This document shows, one piece after another, positions 1-12,264 of a DNA stretch of 64,000 bases (its first letter is position 1; every line of letters starts with the position of its first letter). The position numbers were made by a program, and so were the translations under genes. Under the pieces are notes generated by a model that searched no databases, was not told where the DNA came from, and saw only the letters and a list, made by a program, of their open reading frames with translations. Source of the stretch: Kingdonia uniflora (lineage: Eukaryota > Streptophyta > Magnoliopsida > Ranunculales > Circaeasteraceae); the NCBI GenBank assembly GCA_014058105.1, contig JACGCM010000715.1:3720001-3784000 (forward strand). The letters run 5' to 3'.

Positions 1-769
1 TCTATCTTTACATACGCTAACTCGATTACTTATATTCGGCTAATATATTTAATTTCTTCAAGATCACCATCTACAAATTCAATACAAGATCAAAACAAAC
101 TTTATTCATTAAACACTGTTACATTTTACATTCAAAAATTCACTCCTTCGATTACATTACATCAAGCTACATTTTACGTTCTATCATTTGACATAAAGGA
201 CTCAAAGCTATGTGCTTCTTTTCACTAAAATCTGGCATATCCTCTAGCGACAGGGGCAACGATATCCTAAGAATCTCAATGAATCTCAGGTCATGGAACT
301 TCTCAAACTAGCTGCCTGTGTGCACCATGCAGAAAAATAGTAGTAGAAAAATGCAAAAACTTTTCTGTATCGACCATAAACACAATATGCCCTACCCGCT
401 TTCGCTTTGACAACTTCAATATGAGCAGTGACCACTTCTCCAAACAATTGATGAGCACCAATACATTTAGTAACAACAAACGACACCGCCTCCACTGGAC
501 ATACTTCATTTCGACGCTCTCTACCTCCACCTCCCTCAATTCTCCCAACCATCATAACCACCGGTTCAAGATTAAGAGAAAACAGAGACATAAAACCAAG
601 GTTTACCTCTGTATAATTGTCACAAATACCATTTGCAAACTATGTCATACCTGGGGTGACATCTTTACCGTAACGACTTCCAAACCATTCACCCACCGGA
701 CAACAACTCTTTTTTTCTCAATCTATTTATAACCCAACATTCCATAAGTTATGAAAACCAATGTCCTAC
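1..769. other. Intergenic DNA, no supported gene
   Basis: Short open frames occur on both strands (for example 286-591 on the minus strand and 421-732 on the plus strand). They overlap each other, have no recognisable family signature and are not framed by convincing splice sites. I see no gene, RNA or clear repeat here. Confidence 0.5.
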
Positions 770-1345
770 ATTAAATATTTCTCGGGAAAAACATGACCAG
801 ATTCATTTGACTTTGGCCTCGGAAATGACATAATAAAGACTTATGCGATATTCGACAACCTCTTCAGCTTCCAATATCTTCTCGATACAACCACAAGTAC
901 TTATGTCGAGAATGGGGCGATTGTAGCAGCATATTTCCTAGATTCGACAAAGAGAAGCCAACAGAACTTAGTCGAAGAATAACCTAGCATTCGAGAAGAT
1001 GTTACGTCTGCGACCACAGTTTTTGACCTACTAAAAGAAGTCATTGTGCCTGGTCAAAAAGAGCCATTGAAGATCCGTGAAGTTTGCCCACTACCCCCGA
1101 AATAGGAAACTATTTTTCTTTTTGTAAAACTGCATGTATATACTATAAATACAGGCAGAGAATAAGTTATTCAGATCCGTAACTTTACTATTCAATCATC
1201 CTTATGTTTATATCACACAATAAATTGTAATAATTAACAACTTATTGGATTTTACATCAAAACCCTCCTCGAGGTTGTAGTTTTTCTTAGCCTTTATTGG
1301 GTTTTCACGTAAAATCTTGTTTATTTAAAGCTTATTATTGCATCA
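770..1345 (+). repeat. Probable solo LTR of a retrotransposon
   Basis: The stretch has the layout of a plant LTR. A purine/pyrimidine-mixed U3 is followed by a TATA-like box (tactataaatacag, about 1140-1153), then a short untranslated segment, and finally a U5-like tail containing gggttttcacgtaaaatctt, a wording common at the ends of copia-type LTRs. No gag, pol or second LTR is seen nearby, so a solo LTR is the simplest reading. The ends are approximate and no target duplication was confirmed. Confidence 0.45.
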
Positions 1346-2372
1346 TCTTTACTGAAAGTATTGGCGAAGATTATCCTCTTGGAAAACATGCCATTACACA
1401 TCCCAAAATGGAAACAACATAGAAAATACACAAGTGATGCATCAAAATTATACACAATCTATATATATATATATATAAAGTCAATGGTAAGACATCACAC
1501 AAGCTAACTTTTTTTAAAAATTATACCATAAACAATTTATACAACAAATAATATATGGTAATACCTTCACAATATGCAGAGATGAGGTAGAGTGAGAGAG
1601 CCAAAAATTAACCACAAAGTGCATAATCCAAATATCTGTTAACAACAATTACACAGATCAATTAAATCAAAACTAACATCTGATTACACTGAAGTGAATC
1701 AGAACAAGGTACTAACAAGACAAAAAATCTGTAAGTTTGCTCTTTAAATCAACCTAAACAAGTCAATTAAAAATCAAAACTTTAACTGGCTAGTAACTAC
1801 GTTGTAAAATCTGCTCATGATCACTACACAAATGTGAGATCTATCGTATGGTGATCTAGAGTTGCTTGGGACTGTCCTATCACCCAACAACTATACAGTG
1901 GGACTGTGGGGGTATACTTTATACAAAACTAATAGCTCTCTAATTCAAATCTTAACCAACTACTACATCATGTGATACGAAGAAATCTCCCAAAACATAG
2001 ATAACTTCATGTTAACAATTCACAGGGAATAAAATCAAAACTCTGCCAAATTTTACATATAATTCAACAAATATTAACAATTCATAGGGAATAAAATCAA
2101 AACACAAACAATCTCTTTTTGCGATTCAACCTCACAATAGCACCAAACCAAAACAAGAGTTATTTATCTATTTTACAATCCCATTGTATGAAATTCAAGC
2201 TAACACATGAAATCATCCCCAAACAAACAAATTCCAAATTACAGAAAGCTAATGTAACCCTAACAAGCTCAAATACAAGAGAAACGAAGCAATTCAAACC
2301 TTAAACATGGTTAAAGACAGACGAATTGGAAGTAAATTTGGGGTTTTGACAATTTGAAATCAAAAATACTTA
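1346..2372. other. AT-rich intergenic DNA
   Basis: No coding region is supported. There is a short (AT)n run at about 1460-1477. The phrase gggaataaaatcaaaac occurs twice, near 2025 and 2089, which points to a small local duplication. Confidence 0.5.
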
Positions 2373-2433
2373 CAGGAGCGTCGTTGGTTGCGGGGTTAGA
2401 ATCAGATTGAGAGAAATATTTTGTTCCTCTCAT
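2373..2433 (-). other. Possible first coding exon of an unidentified minus-strand gene
   Basis: Read on the minus strand, an ATG at 2433 opens a 20-codon frame that runs straight into a consensus donor (GTAAGT) at about 2372. The encoded peptide starts MRGTKYFSQSDSNP and matches nothing I recognise. No convincing downstream exon was found between 1 and 2370. It could be the 5' exon of a real gene or a chance frame beside a donor-like word. Confidence 0.18.
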
Positions 2434-3192
2434 TAACGAAGACCTCAAATCAACTTCAAATGTTTTTTTTTTCTCTCTCTCTTTCTCTTAGGCCTGGTTG
2501 TCTGGAGAATAGAAGGGCAATTTAGGCACAAGTGGCTTGATTTGCTGCTAAAAAAAACTTCTCTCGGGTGCAAATTTTTTTTTATGAAAAAAGTGAGTCT
2601 AATTTTTTTTAACAGTAAGAAGAACACCAAGCCCAGTGCTAATTTTTGTTTCAGCTGCTGAAAAAAAATTCAGCAGTGAAACAAACACCACCTTAGATTG
2701 CTTTTGTGAAGATAAACCCTAGAAACAATATCTGGGGGTTTTATAGCTTTAAACCCTCAAAAGGGATGTCGTTATTAACTAAACAACGTGATACTTTAGA
2801 GCATCTCCAACACACCCCTATCCAAATCCAAATTTGGAGTAATCTCATCATTCATCAAATGGCCTCTAACGGCGAGTTCAGGGTCCAGATTCGGAGCTGG
2901 AACTTTGCTTCTAATACAGAGTGGTGTGGAGCGCTTCAAATTAAAGTCATACGCTCAATCATTAAGAGTCTGGTGTGGCACCTAATGATTAAGCGCTTAT
3001 TAGTCTTCAATCACCAAATGATTTTAGGTGCTTATAGATCAAAAGCCTCGCGTAAATACCAAATGATTTGGCTTGTTAAAGCGTCTGGTCTAAGTCATTT
3101 GGAATAATGCCACATTATTGTGGCACTCCACGCCCTTGCTTCGAATACAGATTATTGCATGGATTCAAAGTTTTGGAGATTAGAGATACTCT
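2434..3192. repeat. Intergenic DNA with MITE-like debris
   Basis: No gene is supported. The segment around 2800 (gagcatctccaacac) has a wording often seen at ends of non-autonomous plant hAT/MITE elements. The 133-codon open frame at 2706-3107 lies inside this repeat-like stretch and has no protein signature. Confidence 0.3.
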
Positions 3193-3548
3193 TAGAGCAC
3201 ATGTAGTCGACTCTACATATTGGCTTAAAGGCAAATTTGGAGAGCCAAATCCTTATAAAACACCTACATCCGACTCTCCAAATTAAAATCAAATTGCCAA
3301 AAGTCACTCTTCAAATTTAACTACTTATTTTCACTCTCCAAACCAAATTTAATGCTTATATGACAATCGAATTTGATTACAATTAAATTAAAACCCAAAA
3401 CTAACGGATTTTATAGGAAAATTGACATATGGCATTTTGCGAGTAATTTTTCAAGAGTCCAATGTAGTGAAAAGACCATTTGACTTATATTAGCCAATTT
3501 AAACCAAATTTGGTGGCTAATATTTGTGAGTCGACTACATATGCTCTA
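3193..3548. mobile_element. MITE with terminal inverted repeats
   Basis: The left end (tagagcacatgtagtcgact) and the reverse complement of the right end (tagagcatatgtagtcgact) match with one mismatch, and the inward sequence (the caaatttgg region) also pairs. The element is about 356 bp, non-coding and AT-rich, as expected for a MITE. The word ctctta flanks both sides, but the exact target duplication is blurred by a later duplication of the right end. Confidence 0.65.
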
Positions 3549-3683
3549 TGCTCTTATGGATTGTGTAAGAGGGTCCAATGTAGTAAAAAGACCATTTGAC
3601 TTTTATTAGCCAATTAAACCAAATTTGGTGGCTAATATTTGGGAGTCGACTACTTATGCTCTTACAGATTGTGTAAGAGGGTC
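3457..3683 (+). repeat. Tandem duplication of the MITE right end, about 116-bp unit
   Basis: The segment beginning gtccaatgtagt at 3457 recurs at 3573. Both copies run through the same caaatttggtggctaatatt core, a right terminus near gagtcgactac, and the flank gattgtgtaagagggtc. The second copy includes flanking DNA as well as element DNA, so it arose after insertion. Confidence 0.7.
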
Positions 3684-3771
3684 TTCTTTTGAAAAGTAAA
3701 ACAACACACCATTCAGTATGTCATTTATCAGGTTTTCTTTCAAACCCTCTCCCATTTTCTCTCATCAAAGT

Positions 3772-4203
3772 AGGGTTGTCAATGGATCGGATTCGGATCG
3801 GATCTGCTACAATCCGAATCCGATCCGAAACTTTGTAAGTAACATTTATATCCGATCCAATTCAAAAAATATTATATGGTTAAATCTGAATTTGATCCAG
3901 TCCGAATGAAACCATAAAAAATATAGATGTAAAATCTTGAACCGATGACCTTTCTTGGGTTTTAAAAACTACGTACCACTAAACCATAGAGTTAAATATA
4001 TTATAATTTGTATTAATATTGTATATAATATATTTCTAATTGTTGTAGAACATTAACATTGAAAAAATATTAATATATTGGTATATAACTTCGAATTGAA
4101 CTAAGCACCATCCTTATCCAGATCGGATTTGAATTGAAATAATGATGTCTATCTATATCCTAAAAAGGAATCTCGGCTATGATTTCGGATTATATCGAGG
4201 CTT
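3772..4203. repeat. ATCGGAT-rich repeat region, no gene
   Basis: Around 3778-3860 the words cggat, gatccgaat and their complements are repeated in both orientations, and a related word recurs near 4118. This resembles the subterminal region of a non-autonomous hAT-like element. No coding signal is present. Confidence 0.3.
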
Positions 4204-5380
4204 AGGGCTGGCAGTTTAGGCGGTCGGGTCGGGCTCGGGCCGGGTTTTTCTGGGGCAAACAAATGTTTGGGCCGGGCTGGGCCATATACGTCAACCAACT
4301 TCAGCCCATGGCCCGCCCATGGTATAATCAGGCTGGTATAGGGCGGGTTTCAGCGGTAGGGCCGACAATGGGTCGGGTTTGGGGCGAGTGAAGTAATGTC
4401 ATCCCCATAACTGCCAAATTACCCTACCTCCAAACCCACCCCAATACCATTTAACTTAAATTGGGAATACCCAAACTCGTCCCATTTAAATTTGCCTATA
4501 CCAAACCCGCCCCAGCACCCGTTTAACACCTGTTTAAAAATTAGAAATCACCTGTACAAAACAAAAACTAAAAAAAAAAAAAAAACTAAATCATGTGCAC
4601 ATACACAGGAAAAGCTAACAAACATACATAAGAGAATACAAACATTGGATAATTATGAGTCAAAACTAGAAAGAACTTCATGTTTCTCACAAAAATTAAC
4701 ATAGTTAAGACTTAAAGTTATTACTTAACATCACAACAAAATATAAAGTATCATGTCTTATGTTTTCAAGTTATGAAGGCAGAACTGCAGGAGAGGAGGA
4801 AGTAACATGTCTTATGTCTTTAAAGTTTAGAAATTAGAATTAGGTTTAACTTGTATGTAAGGGTATTCACATCATATCATGTATAACTGGGTCGGGTGAC
4901 GGGACCCTATTTATTTAAGCCTAAAACCAGACTCGCCCCGTACCTGCTATAGTCATACCAAACCCGCCTCATTAAGGGCGGGGCGGGTTAAATTGCCAAC
5001 CTCATTCAGCGGGTCATTCCGGGCCGGGCTTAACGAGTCAGGCTTTAAAATGGACGTTTCAGACCGATGTACTAATAAAATCCATGTTTAAATAAAACAT
5101 ATTATATATCTTATAGAACAAAAACCAAAAATTCATTATATGTATTTAAAGAAAATCTCAAAATAGGGGGTTCGGGTATTATAAACCCTATTTCTTCGTA
5201 CACTAACGGCTCTTTAAAACACTTGGGCTAGTTCGTGCCGGGCTTTGTAGGTGTCACTTTTAGGCCGGGTTTAGGGCAGGGCGCTGCCTAAAAAAGGTCC
5301 GCCCATGCAATTAGTTGGGCCAATTCGAGCTGGCCCGAAGAGCATGTCCGGTCGGTTTGGGTTGGATTTTTGCCGAAACT
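4204..5380. mobile_element. hAT-like non-autonomous element or fragment with GC-rich subterminal repeats
   Basis: The stretch opens with tagggctggcag and carries dense gggcgggt / cgggccgggc words at both ends (4220-4390 and 4930-5050, again 5230-5350) around an AT-rich centre. This composition is very unlike the surrounding DNA and matches plant hAT-type elements with clustered subterminal motifs. No transposase is encoded and the right terminus is not certain. Confidence 0.4.
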
Positions 5381-5438
5381 ACGAGAGGCCTACATCAAAA
5401 ACATCAAATTAAACCGGGAAATTTAAACGGACACACAG

Positions 5439-5446
5439 CCACGTGG
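5439..5446. promoter_or_regulatory. Palindromic G-box upstream of the PDI gene
   Basis: CCACGTGG lies 131 bp upstream of the chosen PDI start codon. CACGTG/ACGTG cores are bound by plant bZIP factors, including those of the ER-stress response. PDI genes are commonly induced by that response, so the site is a plausible control element. Function is inferred from motif and position only. Confidence 0.4.
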
Positions 5447-5576
5447 AAGTAGCTCACTACTACTAGTAGTCATCACAGATCTGGATACACAGTCAACGTA
5501 AACCATTAACGTTTTAATGTTTTTAAATACTAAATCAAAAAGCCCTAAAAACAAGATCACAAAATCTCAAACAACA

Positions 5577-8500
5577 ATGGCGATCACTACTCGAATCCTT
5601 CTCTCTCTCTTCATCGCAACTCTCTTCTTCACAACCATCATCTCTGCAACAACAAACATAGATCTCGATGAAGACGAGCTCAGTCTCCTTGGAGAAGAAG
5701 AAGAAGGTCATCATCAGTTAGATCAAGAGCACTTTGGTGATGACGATGATGACGAGATCGACGATCGATACGGTGAAGGTGAAGAAGACGGAGACGAACT
5801 CGATGATTTCGAAGGCATTCCAGACATCGATGAGACTGATGTTGTGATACTAAAAGAGGGGAATTTCAGTGAATTTGTGGAGAAGAATAGGTATGTGATG
5901 GTGGAGTTTTACGCACCGTGGTGTGGACATTGTCAGTCTCTTGCACCCGAGTACGCGGCAGCTGCGACAGAGTTGAAGGATGAGGGAGTGAAGCTTGCAA
6001 AGATTGATGCGACGGAGGAGAACGACTTGGCGCACACGTATGATGTTCAAGGGTTTCCTACTGTGATTTTTTTCGTTGATGGACTTCATAGGCCGTATCC
6101 CGGTCAGCGAACTAAGTAAGATCTTAGTTTTTTTAGTGTTTATTTTCAGTTATTTAGGTCTTATTACATTGTCTAATTGGAGAAGAAGAAAAAAAAACTC
6201 TTCTTGGTATTAATTTAGCTCATAATTAGTGATTAGGCGCAGGAGCTATTCTAAAATTATAGAGTATGCATTACACAGGTCTAGGACTTAAGGTAACAAT
6301 GCTAGAGTATTGTCTACGTCGTTGAATTAGTACGCAAGCTCTATGTGTTTTTCGATGAAAATGAGTGTTTCCGGGTAAGGGATAAGAGGTTTTGGCTAAA
6401 ATAAATGTGGAACTTACTATCATATTCATGAATTAGACTTAAGACGCAGGAGGTGTCATGATCTTTGTTCTTGAGAAGTAGGATGATAGACTAGTTGTTT
6501 ATGCTGTAATTAGGGTCATCTTGGTGTCTCGTTGTGTTGTTTTAACTTGTAAGGGAAATAAGTGGGGTCTGGATCGGCGATTTAAAATGTATTGAAATGT
6601 TGTAATTAAAAATGTGAAAAATAATGTTGTTGAGTTATTTGTTATTTGTACACAATTGCACATATTTAGTGTGCTGATGTTTGGGGGTTTTTTTTTCTGC
6701 AGAGAGGGGATTGTGACTTGGGTTAAGAAGAAGACCGGACCTGGAATTTACAATATAACCTCGACTGAGGATGCAGAACATATACTGAAAAATGGAGATA
6801 AAGTGGTTGTCGGCTTCCTTGATTCTTTGGTGGTATGTCCTTATTCTTTTCATCGCTTTAATTAATTAGCGTAGTCAGTAATGAATACTTTTTGTTTGGC
6901 ATGTGGGATTCAGTAATTGAAACCGGCATGGCATTCATTGGTTTGCCTAGTATTTCTATTAATTTTATAACCGATTGCAAATGTTCTTCTTAAATACTTG
7001 TATAATTGGTCTTCAATTCTAGGCTCTTTTCAATGCTACAGGGTTCTGACAGTGACGAGCTTGCTGCTGCATCAAGACTTGAAGATGATGTGAACTTTTA
7101 CCAAACTGCTAGTGCTGATGTGGCAAAGCTTTTTCAAATTGATCCAAAAGCTAAACGTCCTACTTTGATCTTGCTAAAGAAGGAGGTTGAGAAATTAAGC
7201 CAATTCGGTTAGTTATTAAGTCTCTCATTTCCTTTCTGCAAGCTAAAGGATCTACAGTTATAAAATCAAGGAACATCACTAACCATTGTGACATTTGACT
7301 TCTGTTGATCAGATGGTCAATTCACCAAGTCTGCAATAGCTGAGTTCGTATTTGGCAACAAGCTTCCTCTAGTAACCACTTTTACTAGGGAAAATGCTCC
7401 TTTAATTTTTGAGAACCCTATCAAGAAACAGGTAGCCCTGTTCATTCTGATTTTTATAATGTGGTATTTCCTTTGACTGGAGGATTCTAGCCTCATTTGC
7501 CTTGTTGGATCCACCATTCTTGTTTTCAGCTTCTGCTCTTTGCCAATTCCAATGATTCCGAGAAGCTTATTGCAGCATATCAAGAGGCGGCTAAACTATT
7601 TAAGGGAAAGGTAGTTTTGTAATTTTTCTTAAAGGAGTCATTCTTTTAATTAATAATGTTCTTACTCTCGATTTTTTTTATCAATGGGACAATAATTTTT
7701 AGCTCAGTGCTTAAGATTATTGGAGAATTAGATTCACTTTGTGGGGTCGTCCAATTTTACACTGAGGATACGTGCATAATATCATTCTCATCTAGTTTGG
7801 TATAATATTTTCTACTTTATTAGTGGTCTTTAAATATGGCGTTTTACATTGGTTAACTCAGAAGTTTTCCCATACAGGATATAAGATTCTCAAAAAATAG
7901 AACAATACATATTGGCGGTACTGATTCCTTTTTTTGGTATGTCATTTCAGCTCATCTTTGTATACGTAGAGATAGACAATGAAGATGTTGGGAAACCAGT
8001 TTCAGAGTACTTTGGTGTTAACGGAGATGGTCCCGAAGTAATTTTTTTGTTTCCTTGTCTTATGTTCTCTTTTCTTAAAACTGGCGAATTTAGTTGTAAG
8101 TGTTCATAGCATGTTGTACTCAAATTAATTTTTCTAATCTCTTCCATTTGCTTTCAGGTTATTGCCTACACAGGAAATGACGACGCAAAGAAGTTTGTAT
8201 TTGAAGGTGAAGTGACCACGGAGAGTATTAAGGTATATGCTCTTCTACATTCTTTTAGTCCTGTTTCATAACTATGCCTCCGTTTATACAAGGAACACGT
8301 GTACTTGATATATAACTTATACGTGTTTCATTATCTCTATGTCATCTTATAGGCATTTGGGGAGGATTTCTTGGAAGACAAACTCAAGCCTTTCTTCAAG
8401 TCTGATCCCATTCCAGAGAGTGTAAGTTCTAGGACTTGCTAAGATGGTGGTTAATTTGCAGTCTCTTGTCTCTTGGTAAAATAATATTTGCCTGCTTATT

Positions 8501-9950
8501 GACACAGAATGACGAAGATGTAAAAGTAGTGGTCGGGAATAGCTTTGATGAGATAGTGTTGGATGAGTCAAAGGACGTGCTTCTTGAGGTAACAATCCAT
8601 TCTTAGGATGATTTGGACCCTTTTATTATAGATTTTCTCTTTGCATTGTTATAATTCTGATATCTGGATTTGAACCAGATCTATGCACCATGGTGTGGCC
8701 ATTGTCAATCGCTGGAACCCATCTACAACAAGCTAGCAAAGCATCTACGGGGAGTTGAATCTATCGTTATTGCAAAGATGGATGGAACAGCGAACGAGCA
8801 TCCCAGAGCCAAGGTCTGTTTTTGAAGTTTTTTTTGGCAAATTTGGCATCTGACTTTAGACTAGGGGTCCCTTTTTTATTTGTGAAAGTTGTGTATCTGT
8901 CTAGATAGTGTATATGTTGTTGGTGCCAAGCTTATTTTGTTCCCTTTTTATCTTTTGGTAAAAGTGCAACTAATGAAAAAAGTAATTATTGGACAGATTA
9001 CGACTTATTTATGGAAGTACTATCATAAACTTCTAATGCAAACAGATAATTAATAACAATAAGAGTCTAAATTTGCATATGGTTAACATGAAATTACACG
9101 AGCTATCTATAAACAATATAAAAATAAAAATAAAAATGATTCTCCTATACATACTAACCTGATAAAACCACTCATGTTCTTTTCTTAATATTTTCTTTCT
9201 ATGTGAGTTCTTTACTGTTTCGCCTGTAAGTTCAACTTATATTTATTTAATGTGATGCGTTTTTCTTTTGGGCATCAAAAAATGGTACTAATCTTCAAGT
9301 AGTTGATAATCAACTCTACCACCAGACACTCAAACACGTATTTGTACCCACATATAATGATAATTGGACAGATTTAAGTTTAAATATTGGCATATGGGCA
9401 CCCACATATAATGATAAATAGACAATTTTAAGTATAAATACTAATCTATGGGGTAGGGACGTGAAGTTTCTTTCCCCTCATCTAACTCTGATGAAATCAT
9501 TTTTTTGTTGTTGTCAAAAACCTGTCCGAGTTATTTCAGCCTTCAATATTTGCTCTTTAATGGAAAGAAATTAAAGTAATGGATGAAACGATTTTTTTTT
9601 GCAGAGTGATGGGTTCCCCACAATTGTGTTCTTCCCAGCAGGAAACAAGAGCTTCGATCCGGTGAGTAGTATTTCTGGATTTATCTTTTCGTTCGCATGG
9701 TGTAGAAGCTTTTTGTTATTGTAGCTTCAGCTGCCATTGATACCTATAACTGATTTTTCCTTGATATGAGCAGATAACCTTTGACGGTGATCGAACCGTA
9801 GTAGGATTGTACAAGTTCCTCAAGAAAAATGCAGCAATTCCTTTCAAGCTTCAGAAACCAGCCTCTTCCAAATCCGAAGATGCAGGTGTTGATGCAACAA
9901 AGAGTGAAGATGAAGATACTGACAGTAATGACTTAAAGGATGAATTATGA
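5577..9950 (+). CDS. PDIL1-4: Protein disulfide isomerase-like protein (PDIL1-3/PDIL1-4 type), intact 12-exon gene
   Basis: Forms and rearranges disulfides in proteins folding in the ER lumen. Exons: 5577-6115, 6703-6832, 7042-7207, 7313-7431, 7530-7610, 7951-8037, 8158-8232, 8353-8421, 8508-8588, 8679-8813, 9605-9661, 9774-9950. All join in frame through GT-AG introns to give 571 aa. Residues 1-24 form a signal peptide, followed by a very acidic stretch to about residue 80. Two thioredoxin domains each carry APWCGHC (redox cysteines 116/119 and 455/458), separated by two redox-inactive b-type domains. The C-terminus is KDEL, an ER-retrieval signal. The acidic N-terminus and length fit the PDIL1-3/1-4 subgroup (recalled as about 580-600 aa). 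An in-frame ATG at 5517 was rejected because it would bury the signal peptide, while ATG 5577 has the good context acaATGGCG. The symbol is by subgroup and neighbourhood; PDIL1-3 is the alternative. Confidence 0.95.
8814..9604 (+). other. Large intron 10 of the PDI gene
   Basis: This 791-bp intron separates the exon with the second CGHC site from the next one. It is AT-rich and contains a partly repeated phrase (cccacatataatgataa, near 9347 and 9401), a small internal duplication. No gene is seen within it. Confidence 0.75.
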
Positions 9951-10680
9951 GGTTCTTTTCGTGGATATGATAATGTATCTATCTTTTAATTGTTAATTAG
10001 ATAGGATGAGAAGAGTTGTTACAGAGATTAAAATAGAGTGACTACGAGAAGGGAATACTTCTCAAATCCTTGCATTTATACTTTTTGACTAATTGCGGTT
10101 CTCCCTGAGTTAAAGATGAGCTAATAATAAACTTTTCTTGTATTTCAAAATTGTACTGAGTAATCTCTCTATTAAAACGGCATGGTGTTTTTGCCACTTG
10201 GGACAAGTTGGTCTTTATCTCTAGAGATAAAGAGGGGCTGTTAGTGTCCCGAGGAACGCACAAGGAAGGGTAATTCTGAAAGTTTAAGTTTTAAAACAAA
10301 ATTTAAAAAAAAAAAACCTGAGTCAAAATTTCTCTTTTTCCTCGACACTTTCTTCTCCAAATAAAAAAAATCTCAAAACAAAATCAGCGCTCTCCCTGTC
10401 TCCCTAATTGCCTCTCTCTCTCTCTCACACCATGAAGCCCTAGCAGGCGTGATTCGATCTCTCCTCTAGATTCTCAATCAATTTGAGTTTGGTCTTGAAC
10501 CGAGCAAGGGTTTCAATCAATTGAGTTTGGGGTTTTCGATCTTCTGGCTTAGCAATTTCATGGTTTCAAGTACAATCAATGGTGATTTTAAAGATAATGG
10601 GGGTTTGTTTGTTTGAGGTATTTAGGGTTCATGTTCGATTTGCAGGTTCCGGATCAAGAGAAATCTAAAAGAGAGGGGAT
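9951..10680 (+). other. PDI 3' region and 5' flank of the CSLC pseudogene
   Basis: No separate gene is supported. The first part should hold the PDI 3' untranslated region. From about 10370 the sequence turns CT-rich with a (CT)n run at 10411-10427, and resembles the 5' leader of the cellulose synthase-like gene that follows. If so, upstream leader DNA was duplicated along with that pseudogene. Confidence 0.4.
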
Positions 10681-12264
10681 ATGGCCCCAAGCTTAGATTT
10701 TTCAGTATTATGGGCGAAGGATACTAGGAAAGTAACTCATGTCATTGTGACTATGGAGAACCCCAACTATTCCTTAGTAGAAATTGATGATCCAGAAACC
10801 ACATTTCGACCAGTTGAGAAAGATTGTGGAAAAAATGTGAAGCAATACACGTGGGTTTCGCTTCTTAAGGCTCATCGAGCTGTGGGGATGTCCTCTAAAC
10901 ATTGCTTGGAGCTATCAAGAAAAGGTTGATTTTCAGACAGGAGTTACAATGGAGAATGAGAAGTCCAGTAAGGGGAAGTTGCAGTTCAGATTTATTCGCG
11001 GCCTCTTTGGGTGTTTTAGTTTTTGATCAGCTTTCGCTCATTTGAACAGTTGGCAGTATTTTCAAAACCCCAACTTACACATTCCACAAACCTCTGAGAT
11101 CCAGGGGTAGTTGCATATGGTTTATGTTGTGTGGTTGACAATCTGAGCCGACTACATTGCTCTGCTGATTCAGGGGCTTTCAGCCTTTTGTGTTGCTCTA
11201 ATCATAATTAAATCTTTGGATTGAATGGTCCTCTGTATTGATTGTTTATGGCTCAAGTACAAGAAGATTAAACCGAGTTTTGATAAAGATATATTCAATG
11301 CGGACGTGGAGGGTTCGGGCTATGAGTACCTTATGGTTCTCATCCAGATTCCGATGTGTAATGAAAAAGAGGTGAGACACTCCTATCATTTCTACGCTTT
11401 TTTCGTTTTCAATTCATTCATAGCTAATTTATTTAGTTACTATTCTTCTATCAGTATTACTAATATACTCATATATCCAAAACTAAGATTATGTAGAAAG
11501 AAGTAGGAAAATAGTGTAAAGTATAACTACTTCTAGTTTTCCAGTTTTGGTAATTACTTCGATATGACCCCACTTTAGGTATACGAGCAATCTATATCTG
11601 CTGTTTGTCAAATAGATTGGCCTAAAGATCATTTTTTGGTTCAAGTTCTAGACGACTCCAATGATGAGAGCATCCAGTGCTTAATCAAGGCTGAGGATCC
11701 AAGTGGAGTCAACGGGGTATCAATATTTTCTATAGGCATCATTTAGTTAGAACTGGTTACAAAGCTGTAAATCTCAAGTCTGCTATGAGCTGTGATTATG
11801 TTAAGAGGTATGAGTTTGTAGCAATTTTTTATGCAGATTTTCAACCAAATCCCAATTTTCTTAAGCAAATAGTTACCCACTTCAAGGTTGATAAACTTAA
11901 CTCATCTTATAAAAATGCCCGAATATTTCTTAGTGCTTTTTTTTATTGTGTTAGTTTTTGGTTTGTACTATAGGACAATTCTGAACTGGGGTTGGTTCAA
12001 GCTCGATGGTCTTTTGTGAACAAGGATGTGAATTTATTGACTCGTCTGCAAAATGTCAATATTTACTTCCATTTTGAGGTGGAGCAATAGGTTAATGGGG
12101 TCTTCTTAAACTTCTTTGGATTTAATGGGACTGCGGGTGTTTGGCGAATCAAAACTTTGGAGGACTCTGGAGGCTGGTTAGAGAGAAGAACTGTAGAGGA
12201 TATGGATATAGCAGTCTGTGCCCATCTAAATGGTTGAAAATTCATTTATCTCAATGATGTCAAG
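10681..12264 (+). pseudogene. Broken cellulose synthase-like C (CSLC, xyloglucan glucan synthase) gene copy
   Basis: CSLC proteins are Golgi membrane glycosyltransferases (GT2) that make the beta-1,4-glucan backbone of xyloglucan. The frame opens [17 protein letters not shown] and runs into a family-typical KAHRAVG. It then continues in broken frames through KYKKIKP, a VEGSGYEY...QIPMCNEKE block, [41 protein letters not shown] (functional copies have DADFQPNP, so the first Asp of the catalytic DxD is Tyr here), [28 protein letters not shown] and TVEDMDIA. Two introns remain (about 11372-11578 and 11888-11972), so the copy came from genomic DNA, not from mRNA. Several frameshifts and stops break it, and it ends at an exon-intron edge (12264|gtacac) with no QxxRW exon after it. 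Confidence 0.88.

Noticed and set aside
286..591. 101-codon minus-strand frame at the window edge
   Set aside because: It overlaps frames on both strands, matches no recognised family and has no clear splice sites; it could not be called a gene from sequence alone.
2706..3107. 133-codon open frame
   Set aside because: It lies in repeat-like DNA, has no domain pattern or splice context, and its composition is that of non-coding sequence.
5517..5576. Upstream in-frame ATG extending the PDI protein by 20 residues
   Set aside because: It would place a basic, non-hydrophobic segment before the signal peptide, and its context is poor; ATG 5577 has a strong plant context and starts the hydrophobic signal directly.
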